From assembly GCF_037893015.1 (NCBI RefSeq), contig NC_133661.1:189547991-189611990 (forward strand): a stretch of 64,000 bases of DNA. Reading direction: 5' to 3'. The stretch is from Macrotis lagotis (Eukaryota > Chordata > Mammalia > Peramelemorphia > Peramelidae). The notes beneath the pieces were generated by a model that did not search any database, was not told the origin of the DNA, and worked only from the letters and a program-made list of their open reading frames with translations. Positions 11,648 to 22,386 of the stretch are shown here, piece by piece. Within the stretch, counting starts at the first letter, position 1, and every line of letters begins with the position of its first letter. The translations under genes were made by a program, and so were the position numbers.

Positions 11648-12610
11648 ATGCCTTATGGAATGGATAGAGTGAATTTCTCTGTGGTATCTGAATTTGTCCT
11701 GTTGGGACTTACTGATTCAAGGGAGTTCCAGATCTGTCTCTTCCTATTATTTTCTGTGATTTATTTGGCAACTGTTTCAGGTAACATTCTTATTATGACC
11801 ACAATTATCACTGATTCCCGTCTCCATTCTCCCATGTACTTCCTGTTAGCCAATCTGTCTTTTGTGGATTTATGGCTTTCCTCAGTCACCATTCCCAAGG
11901 CAATCATAGACTTTTTTAAGGACCGTAAGACCATATCCTTTGAAACCTGCATGTGGCAGGTTGTCTTTGTACATTTTGCTGGTGGTGGTGAGATGGTATT
12001 GCTTGTGATCATGGCCTATGACCGTTATGTAGCCATATGCAAACCCCTCCACTATACAATCATCATGAACCAACATAGGTGCATTTGCTTTGTAGTTATC
12101 TCGTGGGTTATTGGGCTTATACACTCCATTAGTCAATTGGTTTTGATTGTGGATCTGCCTTTCTGTGGCCCTAGAGAGATAGACAGCTTTTTCTGTGACC
12201 TTCCACTGGTGATTGAACTTGCCTGCACGGATACTTACATTCTAGGAATATTGGTGAATGCTGATAGTGGATTCCTTGCCTCAACCTGTTTCATCTTATT
12301 GTTGATTTCTTATACCTATATCCTATTCACTGTTCGCCATCACTCTACAGAGGGAATATATAAAGCACTGTCCACTTGTACTGCCCACATCATTGTGGTG
12401 GTAATATTCTTTGTACCTTGTATCTTCATTTATCTTTGTCCACTCAACATTCCCTCAGTGGACAAATTTCTTGCTGTATTTTATGCAGTATTTACACCTC
12501 TATTAAACCCTGCCATCTATACCCTGAGAAACAAAGAGATGAAAGCTGCCATGAAGAGATTGAGAAGTCAATATGTGAATTCAAGAGAAAATCTTAGGAA
12601 TTTCTCTTGA
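11648..12610 (+). CDS. Olfactory receptor, family 4-like, intact
   Basis: A seven-transmembrane class II odorant receptor of 320 codons in a single uninterrupted frame. It would act at the cilia of olfactory neurons through the Golf/cAMP pathway (family knowledge). Diagnostic motifs: N-glycosylation site NFS at residues 9-11; GN in TM1 at 45-46; PMYFLLANLS at 62-71; TM3 Cys101; MAYDRYVAIC at 122-131 followed by KPLHY; extracellular loop 2 cysteines 173, 183 and 193; SY in TM5 at 221-222; KALSTCTAH at 239-247; PLLNPAIYTLRN at 284-295. The N-terminus from Met5 (MDRVNFSVVSEFVLLGL) closely resembles OR4-type receptors as I remember them. The true start may therefore be Met5 at 11,660 rather than Met1, giving 316 residues. 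No broken motif is visible, so it is probably functional. A related pseudogene lies about 38 kb downstream on the same strand. Exact subfamily (4F, 4K or other) is not settled. Confidence 0.95.
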   Translation: MPYGMDRVNFSVVSEFVLLGLTDSREFQICLFLLFSVIYLATVSGNILIMTTIITDSRLHSPMYFLLANLSFVDLWLSSVTIPKAIIDFFKDRKTISFETCMWQVVFVHFAGGGEMVLLVIMAYDRYVAICKPLHYTIIMNQHRCICFVVISWVIGLIHSISQLVLIVDLPFCGPREIDSFFCDLPLVIELACTDTYILGILVNADSGFLASTCFILLLISYTYILFTVRHHSTEGIYKALSTCTAHIIVVVIFFVPCIFIYLCPLNIPSVDKFLAVFYAVFTPLLNPAIYTLRNKEMKAAMKRLRSQYVNSRENLRNFS

Positions 12611-12846
12611 TCAGAAGAACTATCAAAAAAGTAGGTAATCTGACAGCATCATGGATGAATTCATGAACTATATTATTGTACACACTCAGTTTGCACCTGA
12701 AGGTTATCTTTTTATACCATGTAATAATGCTCTTTATCTCTTTTTTGGTCTTCCCTAATTCTCTCTGTAGTTTATAGATTCAAAAAAAACATTGACAAAC
12801 TTTTCAAAATATGATTTTTGTATTATTATTATTATAGTATTTGACA

Positions 12847-12877
12847 AATAAATTTCATCTTATACTGCATAAATAAA
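12847..12877 (+). terminator. Candidate poly(A) signals for the OR gene
   Basis: Two AATAAA hexamers, at 12,847-12,852 and 12,872-12,877, lie about 240-270 bases past the olfactory receptor stop codon. Position and spacing are plausible for the 3' end of the transcript, but AATAAA is common by chance in such AT-rich DNA. Confidence 0.4.
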
Positions 12878-14394
12878 AGTGAACACCTATAAAATACACA
12901 CACACAATTTGAACATAATTATAGAAATATTGGGTCAGTTCAGAAATAAAAATAAAATACATCAATATGTTTGTAAATACTTATTGTCTCAATTATATTT
13001 CAATTTAGTCAAATGTTAAAATTATTGTATTTGACAGAATCATATGTGCATTTAAAAATGGCAGTGCTGTAACTGAGATAATATGAAAAGAAAAATATAT
13101 GGTAAAATAGTAATTGAGAGCCTTAAGATTGAAACCTATGGTTCAGACATAGTTGAGAAATGTGAATTTTGAAAAGAAGATAAAATAATGAAGAAAGGAT
13201 TCTGCAAAATTCTTAATTCAATCCTAGATTTTGCCAGGATATTGGAAAAATGCAGAATTCAAGCCTAGATCTCACAATTCTAAAGCCTGTTTTTTTTCAT
13301 GGATTTGGAAATCACAGATTATATGAAACTAAGCATAGCTAATATGTTAGATGACAAATGGGATATACAAAAACCCTCAATAGACTAAAATGATGGTCTG
13401 CGTCTAATAAAATAAATATTAATAAGAATAAAACTCTTATATTTGTGGTCAATAGTCAACTGCCCATTTACAGAATTGTAATGCTGAGGTAAATTATGAA
13501 TTTTGTGAAAAAGATCCCAGTGAATGACAAATTTAATTGGGATCTGTTTCTTCATTGGAGCAGTCAGTGAAGCTGATGTGAGCTCAGTTGTATTTTAAAA
13601 GTAGAACATAATGGTCCTGAAGGAGAAAGTGATGGATCTGCTATAACCTACTTAAACCAACTTTGGAATGTCATGTCTATCTCTAGATGTCACATTCTAG
13701 CATATATCCTGATAAGCTGGAGATCATCTAAAGGAGATAATTTAAAGATCAAATTTTATGGGAAATGCATGGGACTTTTTCTATTTAGCACTTCAGTACA
13801 ATGGAGATGAAGACAGGCAGATTTTAGTTTGATATAAAGAGGGAAAAACTCCATAAATAATGTGAGAGTTGGAGGACCCTGCCTCAGTAGAACATTGATT
13901 TTTTTTTCTCTGTGACATTACCCAAATGGAAGATTGATGACTCCTTCGTTGATGTTTTTGAAGAGATTCCATTTAAGGTTTGGATGGAATAGCAGGACAC
14001 TAAGTCCCTATCCAGATTTTAGACTCTATGATTCTGTCACTCTCTTTTACTGCTCAAATTCTGTGTTCCATACAGATATTATCCAATCTTAAAGGTGCAT
14101 GTCTTAATGAAGATATTATAAAATATAAATATGAGCTATTCCTGTTCTTGTAGTCATTAAATTAAGGTCTTTATTGAGTAGAAATGAGGGCCTTGTCCAA
14201 TTCAGTATTAAATGCTAGTATGGATTCTATGGTGAGATTCTAAGTACTTTCAGTTAAATTCTTTGGATTGCACATTCCTACAAATTTGAATATCCTTCTC
14301 AACTTATCAACCATATTAACTTATATCAATTGTCAAAAACAGTAACGTTTGTGGTACCAAAAATTCCTTTTAACTAATATTTCAGGCCTAGACC
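12878..14394. other. Intergenic stretch, nothing recognised
   Basis: AT-rich, no gene-like frame, no repeat that I can name with confidence. Confidence 0.35.
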
Positions 14395-14480
14395 ATGAAT
14401 ATTCCTAATTTTCCAACAGACTTTTATTTATCCTCACTTTTATTTCTTCTACCTTCCCCTAGCTCTCTCCTCTTAGGTAC

Positions 14481-14575
14481 TCATTTTTCTTTTATTTCTT
14501 TATTTTTTGTTTGTTTATTTGTTTGTTTATTTAGTTATTTATATATGTATGTGTGTGTTTATTTATTTATTCTTA
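14481..14575. repeat. TTTG/TTTA-rich low-complexity tract
   Basis: Tandem TTTG and TTTA tetramers with interruptions. This explains the Leu/Phe/Cys-rich chance frame over it. Confidence 0.8.
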
Positions 14576-14742
14576 TTTGGTACAAGTAAGTTTTTTTATG
14601 CATTACTAAAGTATTCTTGTTTAAGAGTAAACATAAAACCCCTTCTCCAGCCTAAATATATAGACCTGCATGGGTGATAAAGTAAGGGGGGAGGAAAAAA
14701 ATTAAAATTAAAATAAAATAAAAATAATAATAATGATTGTAA

Positions 14743-14875
14743 GTCTGGCTAGGTGGTGCATTGGACCAAGCACCGGCCCTGGAGCCAGGAGCACCCAAGT
14801 CCCAATCTAGCCCCAGACACCCCAAAAATCACCCAGCTGAGTAACCCCAACGCCATTGCCCCTAAAAACCAAAAA
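14743..14875 (+). mobile_element. GC-richer SINE variant, first copy
   Basis: Plus-strand SINE related to WSINE1 (GGCTAGGTGGTGCATTGG, CACCGGCCCTGGAGCCAGG). The 3' half reads CACCCCAAAAATCACCCAGCTG, where the common copies have cacttaataattacctagct. This and the copy at 14,963 share that variant, so they may represent a separate SINE subfamily. Confidence 0.75.
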
Positions 14876-14906
14876 AAAAACCCTAAAATAAAATAAAATA
14901 GCAATA

Positions 14907-14959
<53 letters not shown>

Positions 14960-14960
14960 A
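14907..14960. repeat. (ATG)n trinucleotide microsatellite
   Basis: About 18 ATG units between two SINEs. It codes for poly-Ser or poly-Ile in the minus-strand frames, which are artefacts. Confidence 0.95.
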
Positions 14961-14962
14961 GT

Positions 14963-15112
14963 AGGGGTGGCCAGGTGGGGGACAGGGCACTGGCTCTTAG
15001 GCCAGGAGTACCTGGGTTCAAATCCAGCCTCAAACACCCAATAATCACCCAGCTGTATGGCCCCAGGTAGCCCACCTAACACCATTTGCCCTGCAATCCC
15101 CACCAAAAATAA
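14963..15112 (+). mobile_element. GC-richer SINE variant, second copy
   Basis: Plus-strand SINE (GGTGGCCAGGTGGGGGACAG, GGAGTACCTGGGTTCAAATC, CACCCAATAATCACCCAGC). It carries the same 3'-half variant as the copy at 14,743. It abuts the 3' end of the HAL1-like element on its right. Confidence 0.75.
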
Positions 15113-17752
15113 TAATAAAATTGTGTTCCAGTCTGTGTTACAACACACCAGCTCTGTTGTGCATTGATCACATTCTTTGTGATAAGTTCATCACAAAATT
15201 TAATTTCATATTTTTCCATCTTTGCCATTGCTGATTGCAACTCCCTCCATTTGTACTTCTCCACTACCATGTACTCTATTTTCTCTCTCCTTTCACTCTG
15301 ACTCTGCTGTAGTGTAGTTGGCCCCATCCCTGGAGCCAAGAGGCCCCAAACCCACATACCACCCCTTAGGCCCAGCATCCACCCGGGCCTATAGTCTGGG
15401 ACAGACTATCCAATCCCAGCCCCTTGCAAGATGTAAAAATGAAAATGTTTAATCTGACTACTCTTTCCCCATGGTCCATCCCCTCCTCCATCACTCACAT
15501 CCCCCCTTTCCCCCTGTCCCCCTTCTCTCCTTCTTACTCCAGATGTCTATACCCCATTGAGTATATATGCTGTTTCCTCTCCTAGCCAACTACGATGAGA
15601 ACGAACACTCCCTCATTCCCCCTTGCCTTTCCCCTTTCAATATCATTGCAATAGCTCATTGTAATAAATAAAAATCTTATTATAGGAAATATCTTATCTT
15701 ATTCCTCCTCTTCTTTTTCTTTCTCCCGTTACATTTCCCTTTTATCTATTGACTCCATTTTTACACCACAATATGTCTTCAAATTCAGCTCTCTCCTGTG
15801 CTCCATCTATAAAAGCTCCTTCTACCTGCTCTGTTAAAAGAGAAGGTTCATATGAGTATTATCAATATCATTTTTCTAATACAGGAACACATGTAGTTCA
15901 TCATCATTAAGTCCCTCATATTTTCCTCTTCTCCTTCACTCACTATGCTTCGCCTGAGTCCTATATTTGAATATCAAACCTTCTGTTCAGCTCTGGACAT
16001 TCCAACAGGAACATTTGAAATTCCCCTGGTTCATTGAAAGTACATCTTTTTCCCTGGAAGAGAAAGTTCAGTTTTGCTGGGTAGTTGATTCTCGGTTGCA
16101 TTCTAAGCTCTTTTGCCTTCTGGAATATTATATCCCAAGCCCTACAAGCTTTTAATGTAGTTGCTGCTAAGTCCTATGTGATCCTGACTGAATCTCCATG
16201 ATAGTTGATTTGTGTCCTTCTGGCTGCTTGTAATATTTTCTCTTTACTTGGAGTTCTGGAACTTTGCTATAATAATCCTGGGGGTTGTTTGTTTTTTTTG
16301 GATCTCTTTCTCAGGGAGATTGGTGGATTCTCTCAATTTCTATTTTGCCCGCTGCTTCTAGGATATCAGGGCAATTTTCCTGTAGTAATTCTTTGAAAAT
16401 GATGCCAAGGCTGTTTTCCTGATCATGATTTTCATGTATTCCAATAATTTTAAAATTATCTTTCCTAAATCTGTTTTCCATATCATTTGTATTCTCAATG
16501 AGATGTTTCACATTTTCTTCTAATTTTTCATTCTATGGTTTTAAAATATTGTGTCCTGATTTCTCATAAAATCCGCAACCTCCCTCAGTTCAATTCTTTG
16601 TCTGAAGGTTTTGTTTTCCTCAGAGAACTTTCTCATCTCTTTTTCCATCTGGCCAATTCTGCTTTTTAAAACATTCTTCTCCTCAATAACTTTATGAACT
16701 GTTTTATCCATTTGACCTATGCTGGTTTGAAACATGTTATTTTCTTCAGCATTTTCTTGGATCTTCTTGACTAAGATGCTGGCTTCATTTTAATGTTTTT
16801 CCTGCATCTCTCTCATTTCTTTTCACAATTTTTCTTCTGTCTCCCTCACTTGATTTTCAAAGTCTTTTTGGAGCTCTAGCATAGCCTGATCCCAATTTCT
16901 GTTTTTTTCTTGGAGTCTTTAGATGCAGGAGCTTGTATTTCCTCATCTTCAGATTGAGTCTTTTGATCCTTCTTGGGATCACAGGCAAAGTATTTCTCAG
17001 TGGCGTTCCTCTTTTATCTCTGCTTACTCATTTCTCCAGCCTGTGCCTGGTTTTGGGGTGCTTCCTGAGCTTTTGAGTATTATTGGGATAACCCCCACAA
17101 GAATCTCTATGTGTGAGGCTCTGTCTTCCCTCCTGGTCTGTGAATGACCACAAGTGCACCCCTCTGCCACAGGGCTGAGGTGGGGGGGCTGCTATTCTAT
17201 GAGGGGCTTATACTGTGATCAGGTTCTAAATGTGGTCAGAGCCCCAGAGTCCTCTTCCAGGGATGAGAACAGAGCTCGGCAGTCTCTCTCCACTCCCCTC
17301 CCTAGGCTCAGCCTGGGGAGCCCTGGGGGCTCCTGCTTAGGAGCTATGCCTGCTCCGGTTCCTGGATCTAGGCTACCTTGGCCACTGCTCACTGTGTGCC
17401 CTGAGATCTGGGCTTCGTGTGCTCACTCTGGCAAAGGTACCCCCACTGATCCCCCAAGTTGTACCTGGTGCTCCCAGAGTGTAGGTCAAGCAACTGCCCT
17501 CGCTGCTGTGAGCAGGAGCTCCCAGCACCCTGGGAGTCTGAATTTCCTTCACTCTGATGTCCACCCCTCTAACCTTATGGAATGGAGCCTTTCCACTCTT
17601 TTCCAGGTTACCTTAGGTTGTAGAATTGCCTCACTCAATCTCTCTGTGCATTCTGTATCTTGAAAATTTAAAGTCCTTAGTTTATAAGTTTTTGAGTGAG
17701 AGCACCCAAGAAATGGTCCTCTCCTGTTGCCATCTTGGCTCCACCCCCACCC
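15113..17752 (-). mobile_element. HAL1-like LINE (ORF1 only), apparently full length
   Basis: About 2.6 kb on the minus strand. The 5' end is at about 17,752, where the reverse complement reads GGAGCCAAGATGGCAACAGG, the typical L1-clade start, followed by a GC-rich 5' UTR (17,150-17,700). ORF1 follows. The coiled-coil part (16,541-16,735) has regularly spaced Met, Ile and Leu, as in GQMEKEMRKFSEEN. The RNA-binding part (16,311-16,511) includes NFKIIGIHE. The C-terminal domain, decayed, runs to about 15,970. Then comes about 850 bases of purine-rich 3' sequence with no reverse transcriptase or endonuclease. ORF1 without ORF2 is the definition of HAL1 (half-L1). The long plus-strand frame at 17,154-17,663 is antisense to the 5' UTR and is not a gene. 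The ORF1 frame is broken in several places, so it is not active. Confidence 0.75.
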
Positions 17753-18690
17753 ATTTTGCTTTACTTCCATTTCTCTTTCCACTTCATTTTTTCTTTCTAT
17801 AGTTTGATTTATAAATTATTTCATTCATGGACTTTTATTCAACACCTATTACAATTATAGTAATGAGATGTAGTTAACAGTCTAATTGGGATAGCAGAAC
17901 ATGCACAAGATAAATAACATAGGATTGTATGTTCTAAGTACTAAAGAAGTTGTTTACTTTACTCCAGGAGTTCAAAAAAAGGAATAATAATTGACAACTG
18001 GGCTAGTCAAGGAACGTTTCTTTAAAAAAATAAGCCAGTTCTTGAGAGATGGCAAGAAGTTAAGTTGGAAATGTATTGGGGGGATATTTAACCAGAGGTG
18101 AGTCAATGAAATGAGGTGAAAATGTATATGTATATTCACTGGAAAAGAGTGAATAATGCAGTTTGTAGTGTAGGGTACATGAAGATGAAGATTAGGAGAT
18201 AAGGTCAGAAAGTGAAAATATTCACTAGTACCTTGCATTGCATCTTCATTCAACAACTATCAATGCTAAAATAGATTGCTCCTGAAACAAACATTATTAT
18301 AAAGTAGGAGTGGAGTAGGTTTAGTAGGAGTAAGTTTCAGTTATTTGTATTATTTTAAGTGGCTCAGGAGAGTAAACAAACAAGGACAGGAGAATTTGGG
18401 GATAATACCTAGTCAGGATGTCTTAAAATATTAGAAATCTAAGGATTCCTGTTTTCAATTTGTCAATGTATGTAGAAGAAAGGTCTACTCATATCCTGGA
18501 TCAGTTAAGTTTTACTGTTCTCAAGATAGCTTGGGTTATTATTCTGGGTGCATTTATAAGGGTGGAAATGCAGAAAATGATTATTTCAGGATGGAGAGAA
18601 ATGACATTTTTCTTGCATAATTTTTATTAGATATTAATGATCATGATATCAGGTTTAAAAGGGTAAAAAATCCTTTAGAAATAATGCCTC
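17753..18690. other. Intergenic stretch, possible unnamed old repeat
   Basis: No gene. The part from 17,840 to 18,260 has the texture of an old interspersed repeat seen also near 2.8 kb and 56.5 kb, but I could not identify the family. Confidence 0.3.
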
Positions 18691-18875
18691 ATTTATCCTC
18701 ATAATAACCCTGGGAGATAAGTTCTATTATTATCTCCTTTATTTAAATGAGTTAACTGAGACACAGAGGTTAGGTGGCTTGTCTGGGGTCACACAATCTA
18801 CTAAGCATCTGAAGTCTGAAATCAGGTCTTCTTGACTCCAAGTGTAATATTTTATTCACTGTGCCATCTATATGA
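18691..18875 (-). mobile_element. MIR-type SINE
   Basis: The reverse-complement MIR layout is clear: ATAATAACCCTGGGAGATAAG, TTATCTCCTTTATTTAAATG, GTTAACTGAGACACAGAGG, GGTCACACAATCTACTAAGC, CTTCTTGACTCCAAGTG. This is an ancient mammalian CORE-SINE. Confidence 0.7.
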
Positions 18876-19534
18876 TATGCACTTTGGTTGATGAATATGC
18901 TTATTTACTTTTTCCTGGTTGCTCATCTGAAGCAATGATTCTTATGTGTTTTTATATTTTGAGAGTTTTGTATTGGTAACTTAAATAATCTGGTTTTTGT
19001 TTTGTTGTAGGGAGAAGTCTGGTTAACGAAAAATTTGCATAGTACAATGAAAAATTTGAGAAATTGAAATCACTTTTATCTGGATCAGAGAAAATTTCAT
19101 GGACTTTTTATAGTCCATAGATCTTACTGGCTTCTCTGAAACTTTTGAAACTGCTGACAACTAAGTCATTTTTCAGTATTTTCTCCTCCTTTTATTTCCA
19201 TGACACAGTATTTTCTTTTGGCTTTGTTCTACCCGTTGGATTCTCCATTTCAGTCTCCCAATATATTATGCATTTGCACGCTAGCACTCAGTTTCAAAAG
19301 TTTAAGAACCTGATCTGAACACAGATCTTTCAACTTATTTCAGAGACCTACTGAGTCTGGAACAACAATCATTAGAAGCCAGGCCCCTAGTCCCAATTCA
19401 GTGCTTACTTTGTCACACTAGTTAATTCTTCAGTATGCTATCTCCCAACATCAATATTCTATGCACATCTATTTATTTTTGGAACAAAGTTTTCCTAATT
19501 AAAATAGAATATTTTGTTTGAGAATAGAGCCAAG

Positions 19535-19643
19535 GCCCCTCTCTCCCACAATGAAGGAGGTACACTATTTTGTGTTAAGATATCTTAATAAAAAAGGCAT
19601 TTTATCACTCTGGACTAAGTATTGATGAGCCATTTATAACAAT
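19535..19643 (+). repeat. Partial left LTR of the fossil element
   Basis: Shares a 15-base exact block and flanking similarity with 26,022-26,078. It ends in AACA just before a primer-binding-site-like sequence and includes AATAAA at about 19,586. I could not find the upstream U3 part by comparison with the right copy. Confidence 0.45.
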
Positions 19644-20150
19644 TTGGGGTCTTGTCCACAGTATTAATGTAAGTCTCTTTACCTGGTATTTTACAAGAAC
19701 AAAATATGAAAATGATGCAGACAAATGGCTTGATTTCAGGCCTACTTTCTTGGAGTTCTTTTCTGGGGAAATATCTCAGAGTTTCCTCAGAAGATTGGCT
19801 GTGGTTTGGAGCTGGGAGTGATTAAAATGCCTAGGAATAGAACTGTGGTAAGTGGCAGCTCTCTAGGGTTGCATTGCTGGCCAGAACCACCTTGAACTGG
19901 CTGAGAATTCCTCTAGGTGGGAGCTCTATCATGGAGAGGCCAGAGGATAATAGGGTGCCTCGAGAAAGGGAGAGGGATTTGGGGTACCTCTCCAGGAATT
20001 TCATGAAAATCTTGAAGGGGAAAGTTGCCTCCAGACTTGGGGGGAGGGGAGCGCAAGGGGACTATACTGTCAGTAGTTGGAAGCCAAGGAAACCAGAAGG
20101 AAAGAAGTCGATTGGATCCAGTGCTGTGTGAGTTCAAATGTTCCTGAGGG

Positions 20151-20164
20151 TGTGTGTTTGTGTC

Positions 20165-20211
<47 letters not shown>
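20151..20211. repeat. (TG)n microsatellite
   Basis: Pure TG from about 20,169 to 20,211, with an imperfect left part. Confidence 0.95.
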
Positions 20212-20212
<1 letters not shown>

Positions 20213-21189
20213 CTGTCTTGTCTTATGTAAGTGTCTGAATTAGGTATTTCTGAATCTAAGCTTTAAGCCATGGAGAAGCTGGAACTAGAGCCCAATAGTT
20301 TTAAAAGGTGGGAGAGGAGGAAGTAAGTCTATAGTGTCCCAGGCTTGTAGTTCAGCCCCTCCCTCAATGAGCCCTTCTTAGTTCTGCTGACTTATGGAGT
20401 CAAAGAGTAAAGGGTAGGGGAATTCTTAACTAGCAAAAGCTGTGGTTTGGGGAAAGTTTAGAAGAGAGAAACAACTTTTAAGGGAAAGATTGAGAAGTTA
20501 TAGGAGGGAAGATTTCTTATCCTTATGACTATCTGGGAAAGATTCCATGTTTTCTCCCTGCGTGGGGGAAAGGGGGTGTGGGACTGGACATGTGGCTGGT
20601 TGGACACTTGGCAGTCTAGAACCCCTCAGGCATCTTGTTAAGACTTGAACTCTGAAGCAAGATCACTTGAGGAGTGCCCTACCCACCTGTGGAGGGAGGG
20701 GCTCGGCAGGAAACTTCAAGTACTTCAGGACTTAAAGGAAAAGAGACCCAGACACAGGTGCAATTGGGAAAAGCAGAAAATACAAATTCAAGGGGCTAAG
20801 GGGGCATATTTATTGAAAGTAAATCATGTTAAATAAATGTCTCTGCTCTCGACACATGGGTCTAAAAGTGATAACTCAACTGCTTTTAAAGTTTCTAAAC
20901 TGGAGTTTGGGGAAGCACCCTAAGGGCTTTAAAAGAGGGGAATTAATGTAACATTCTGACAAAATTTGTACAGAATGGGAGGAATTAAACAACCTAGATT
21001 GCTAAATTAGTTTGGGATTTTTAATTATTTTAACACTCTTGTAACTCTATTACAAGGAGTTAAAGGAAAGTGGTACTGGGTTAACTAAGAGAGAAATATC
21101 TATGTTATCAGAGATATTTACTGATTTATTTTGGGAAAAAGCTCTAATTCCTTTTAATGTTAAGCCTAATAATGCTAACAATTGGATAT

Positions 21190-21342
21190 TTTTTTTTTTA
21201 GCTTTTGCAAGGCAATGGGTTTAAGTGGCTTTCTCAAGGCCACACAGCTAGGTAATTATTAAGTGTCTGAGGCCAGATTTGAACTCAGGTACTTCTGACT
21301 CCAGGGCCACTGCTCTATCCACTGTGTAACCTAGCTGCCCCT
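21190..21342 (-). mobile_element. WSINE1-like SINE
   Basis: Well-preserved minus-strand copy: TTGCAAGGCAATGGGTTTAAG, CCACACAGCTAGGTAATTAT, TTCTGACTCCAGGGCCACTG, head at AACCTAGCTGCCC. It lies inside the LTR-element fossil and therefore inserted later. Confidence 0.85.
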
Positions 21343-22118
21343 GTATTTTAATTTGAAATAGAGCATTTGGAATGTGAGTGCTAGATTTTCTGTATAAGGT
21401 ACCCTAAAGCTTTTATCAAACTAAACTGTTGGGAAGTATAGTTATAATTGCAATGGAGTTTTAAATGTATCATATGTATGAGATTTGATTCTTTGAGGTT
21501 CCGGGTAAAGACATCTGGAAGCCAAAAGCATAAAGATAGTAGGATATTCATTTTACTCTTGTTCAAAGAGGAATGAGATGTTTAGATAATAATCTTATCC
21601 TTAATGTAAACTGGTAATGTATATTTAATTTTAAAGAAGTCAAGAATATGAACTTCTCTTGGTAACTGCAGACAGCTGATGTGGGGGGCTCTGCTGATAG
21701 ATAACTGATCAAATAACAATTGTGTGATTCCACTGTAAGGTAACTTATTTATGAGTAAGATGCATTTATCAATTATGTGAAATTCTTTTGTAACTGCAAA
21801 GATATTATTTTTACAATTTTTGGTTATCTTTTATGAATATATGTAATTTAAGTACTATATTGTTAAAGCCTGGGATTTCCATGTGATTTCTTTGAAGAGC
21901 AATAAGGGAAATATCAAAAATTATGACTCCTTTTGGGATAGATCTGTGAGTTCATGAATAATATAATAATGGAAGGATTGCTTTGTACAATCTAATAATT
22001 TGTGTGTTAGTTTTATTGTTGTTTAGTTGTATTGGAATTAATAACCCATGTTGGACATTTAAAGTCACCTAAGATTTTCTAATGGTTTTAAAGAATTCTG
22101 AAAGTAAATTGTATGTTA

Positions 22119-22262
22119 AAGGGGAGATAGATGACACAGTGGACAGAGCACTGGCCGTGGAGTCAAGAGGACCTGATTTCAAACCGGTCCTGAGACACTT
22201 AATAATTACCTATCTATGTGATCTTGGGCAAGTTCCTTAACCATAATTGCCTTGCAAATAGA
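22119..22262 (+). mobile_element. WSINE1-like SINE
   Basis: Plus-strand copy (GATGACACAGTGGACAGAGC, GTGGAGTCAAGAGGACCTG, GACACTTAATAATTACC, AATTGCCTTGCAAATAG). Also inside the LTR-element fossil. Confidence 0.8.
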
Positions 22263-22324
22263 AAATAACTTATATTTTAACAATGGCTAGTAGCTAAACA
22301 AACTTATGTATAGAGGATTCTAGC

Positions 22325-22354
22325 TACATATACATATATATACATATATATATG

Positions 22355-22386
<32 letters not shown>
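22325..22386. repeat. (TA)n-(TG)n compound microsatellite
   Basis: A TATA-type tract passing into pure TG. Confidence 0.9.

Noticed and set aside
11761-12136. Minus-strand frames inside the olfactory receptor
   Set aside because: Shadows of a strongly constrained plus-strand coding frame.
14749-15148. Minus-strand frames with poly-Ser or poly-Ile and hydrophobic stretches
   Set aside because: They run through two SINEs and an (ATG)n microsatellite.
17154-17663. Plus-strand frame of 169 codons
   Set aside because: It is antisense to the GC-rich 5' UTR of the minus-strand HAL1-like element, with no protein-like features.
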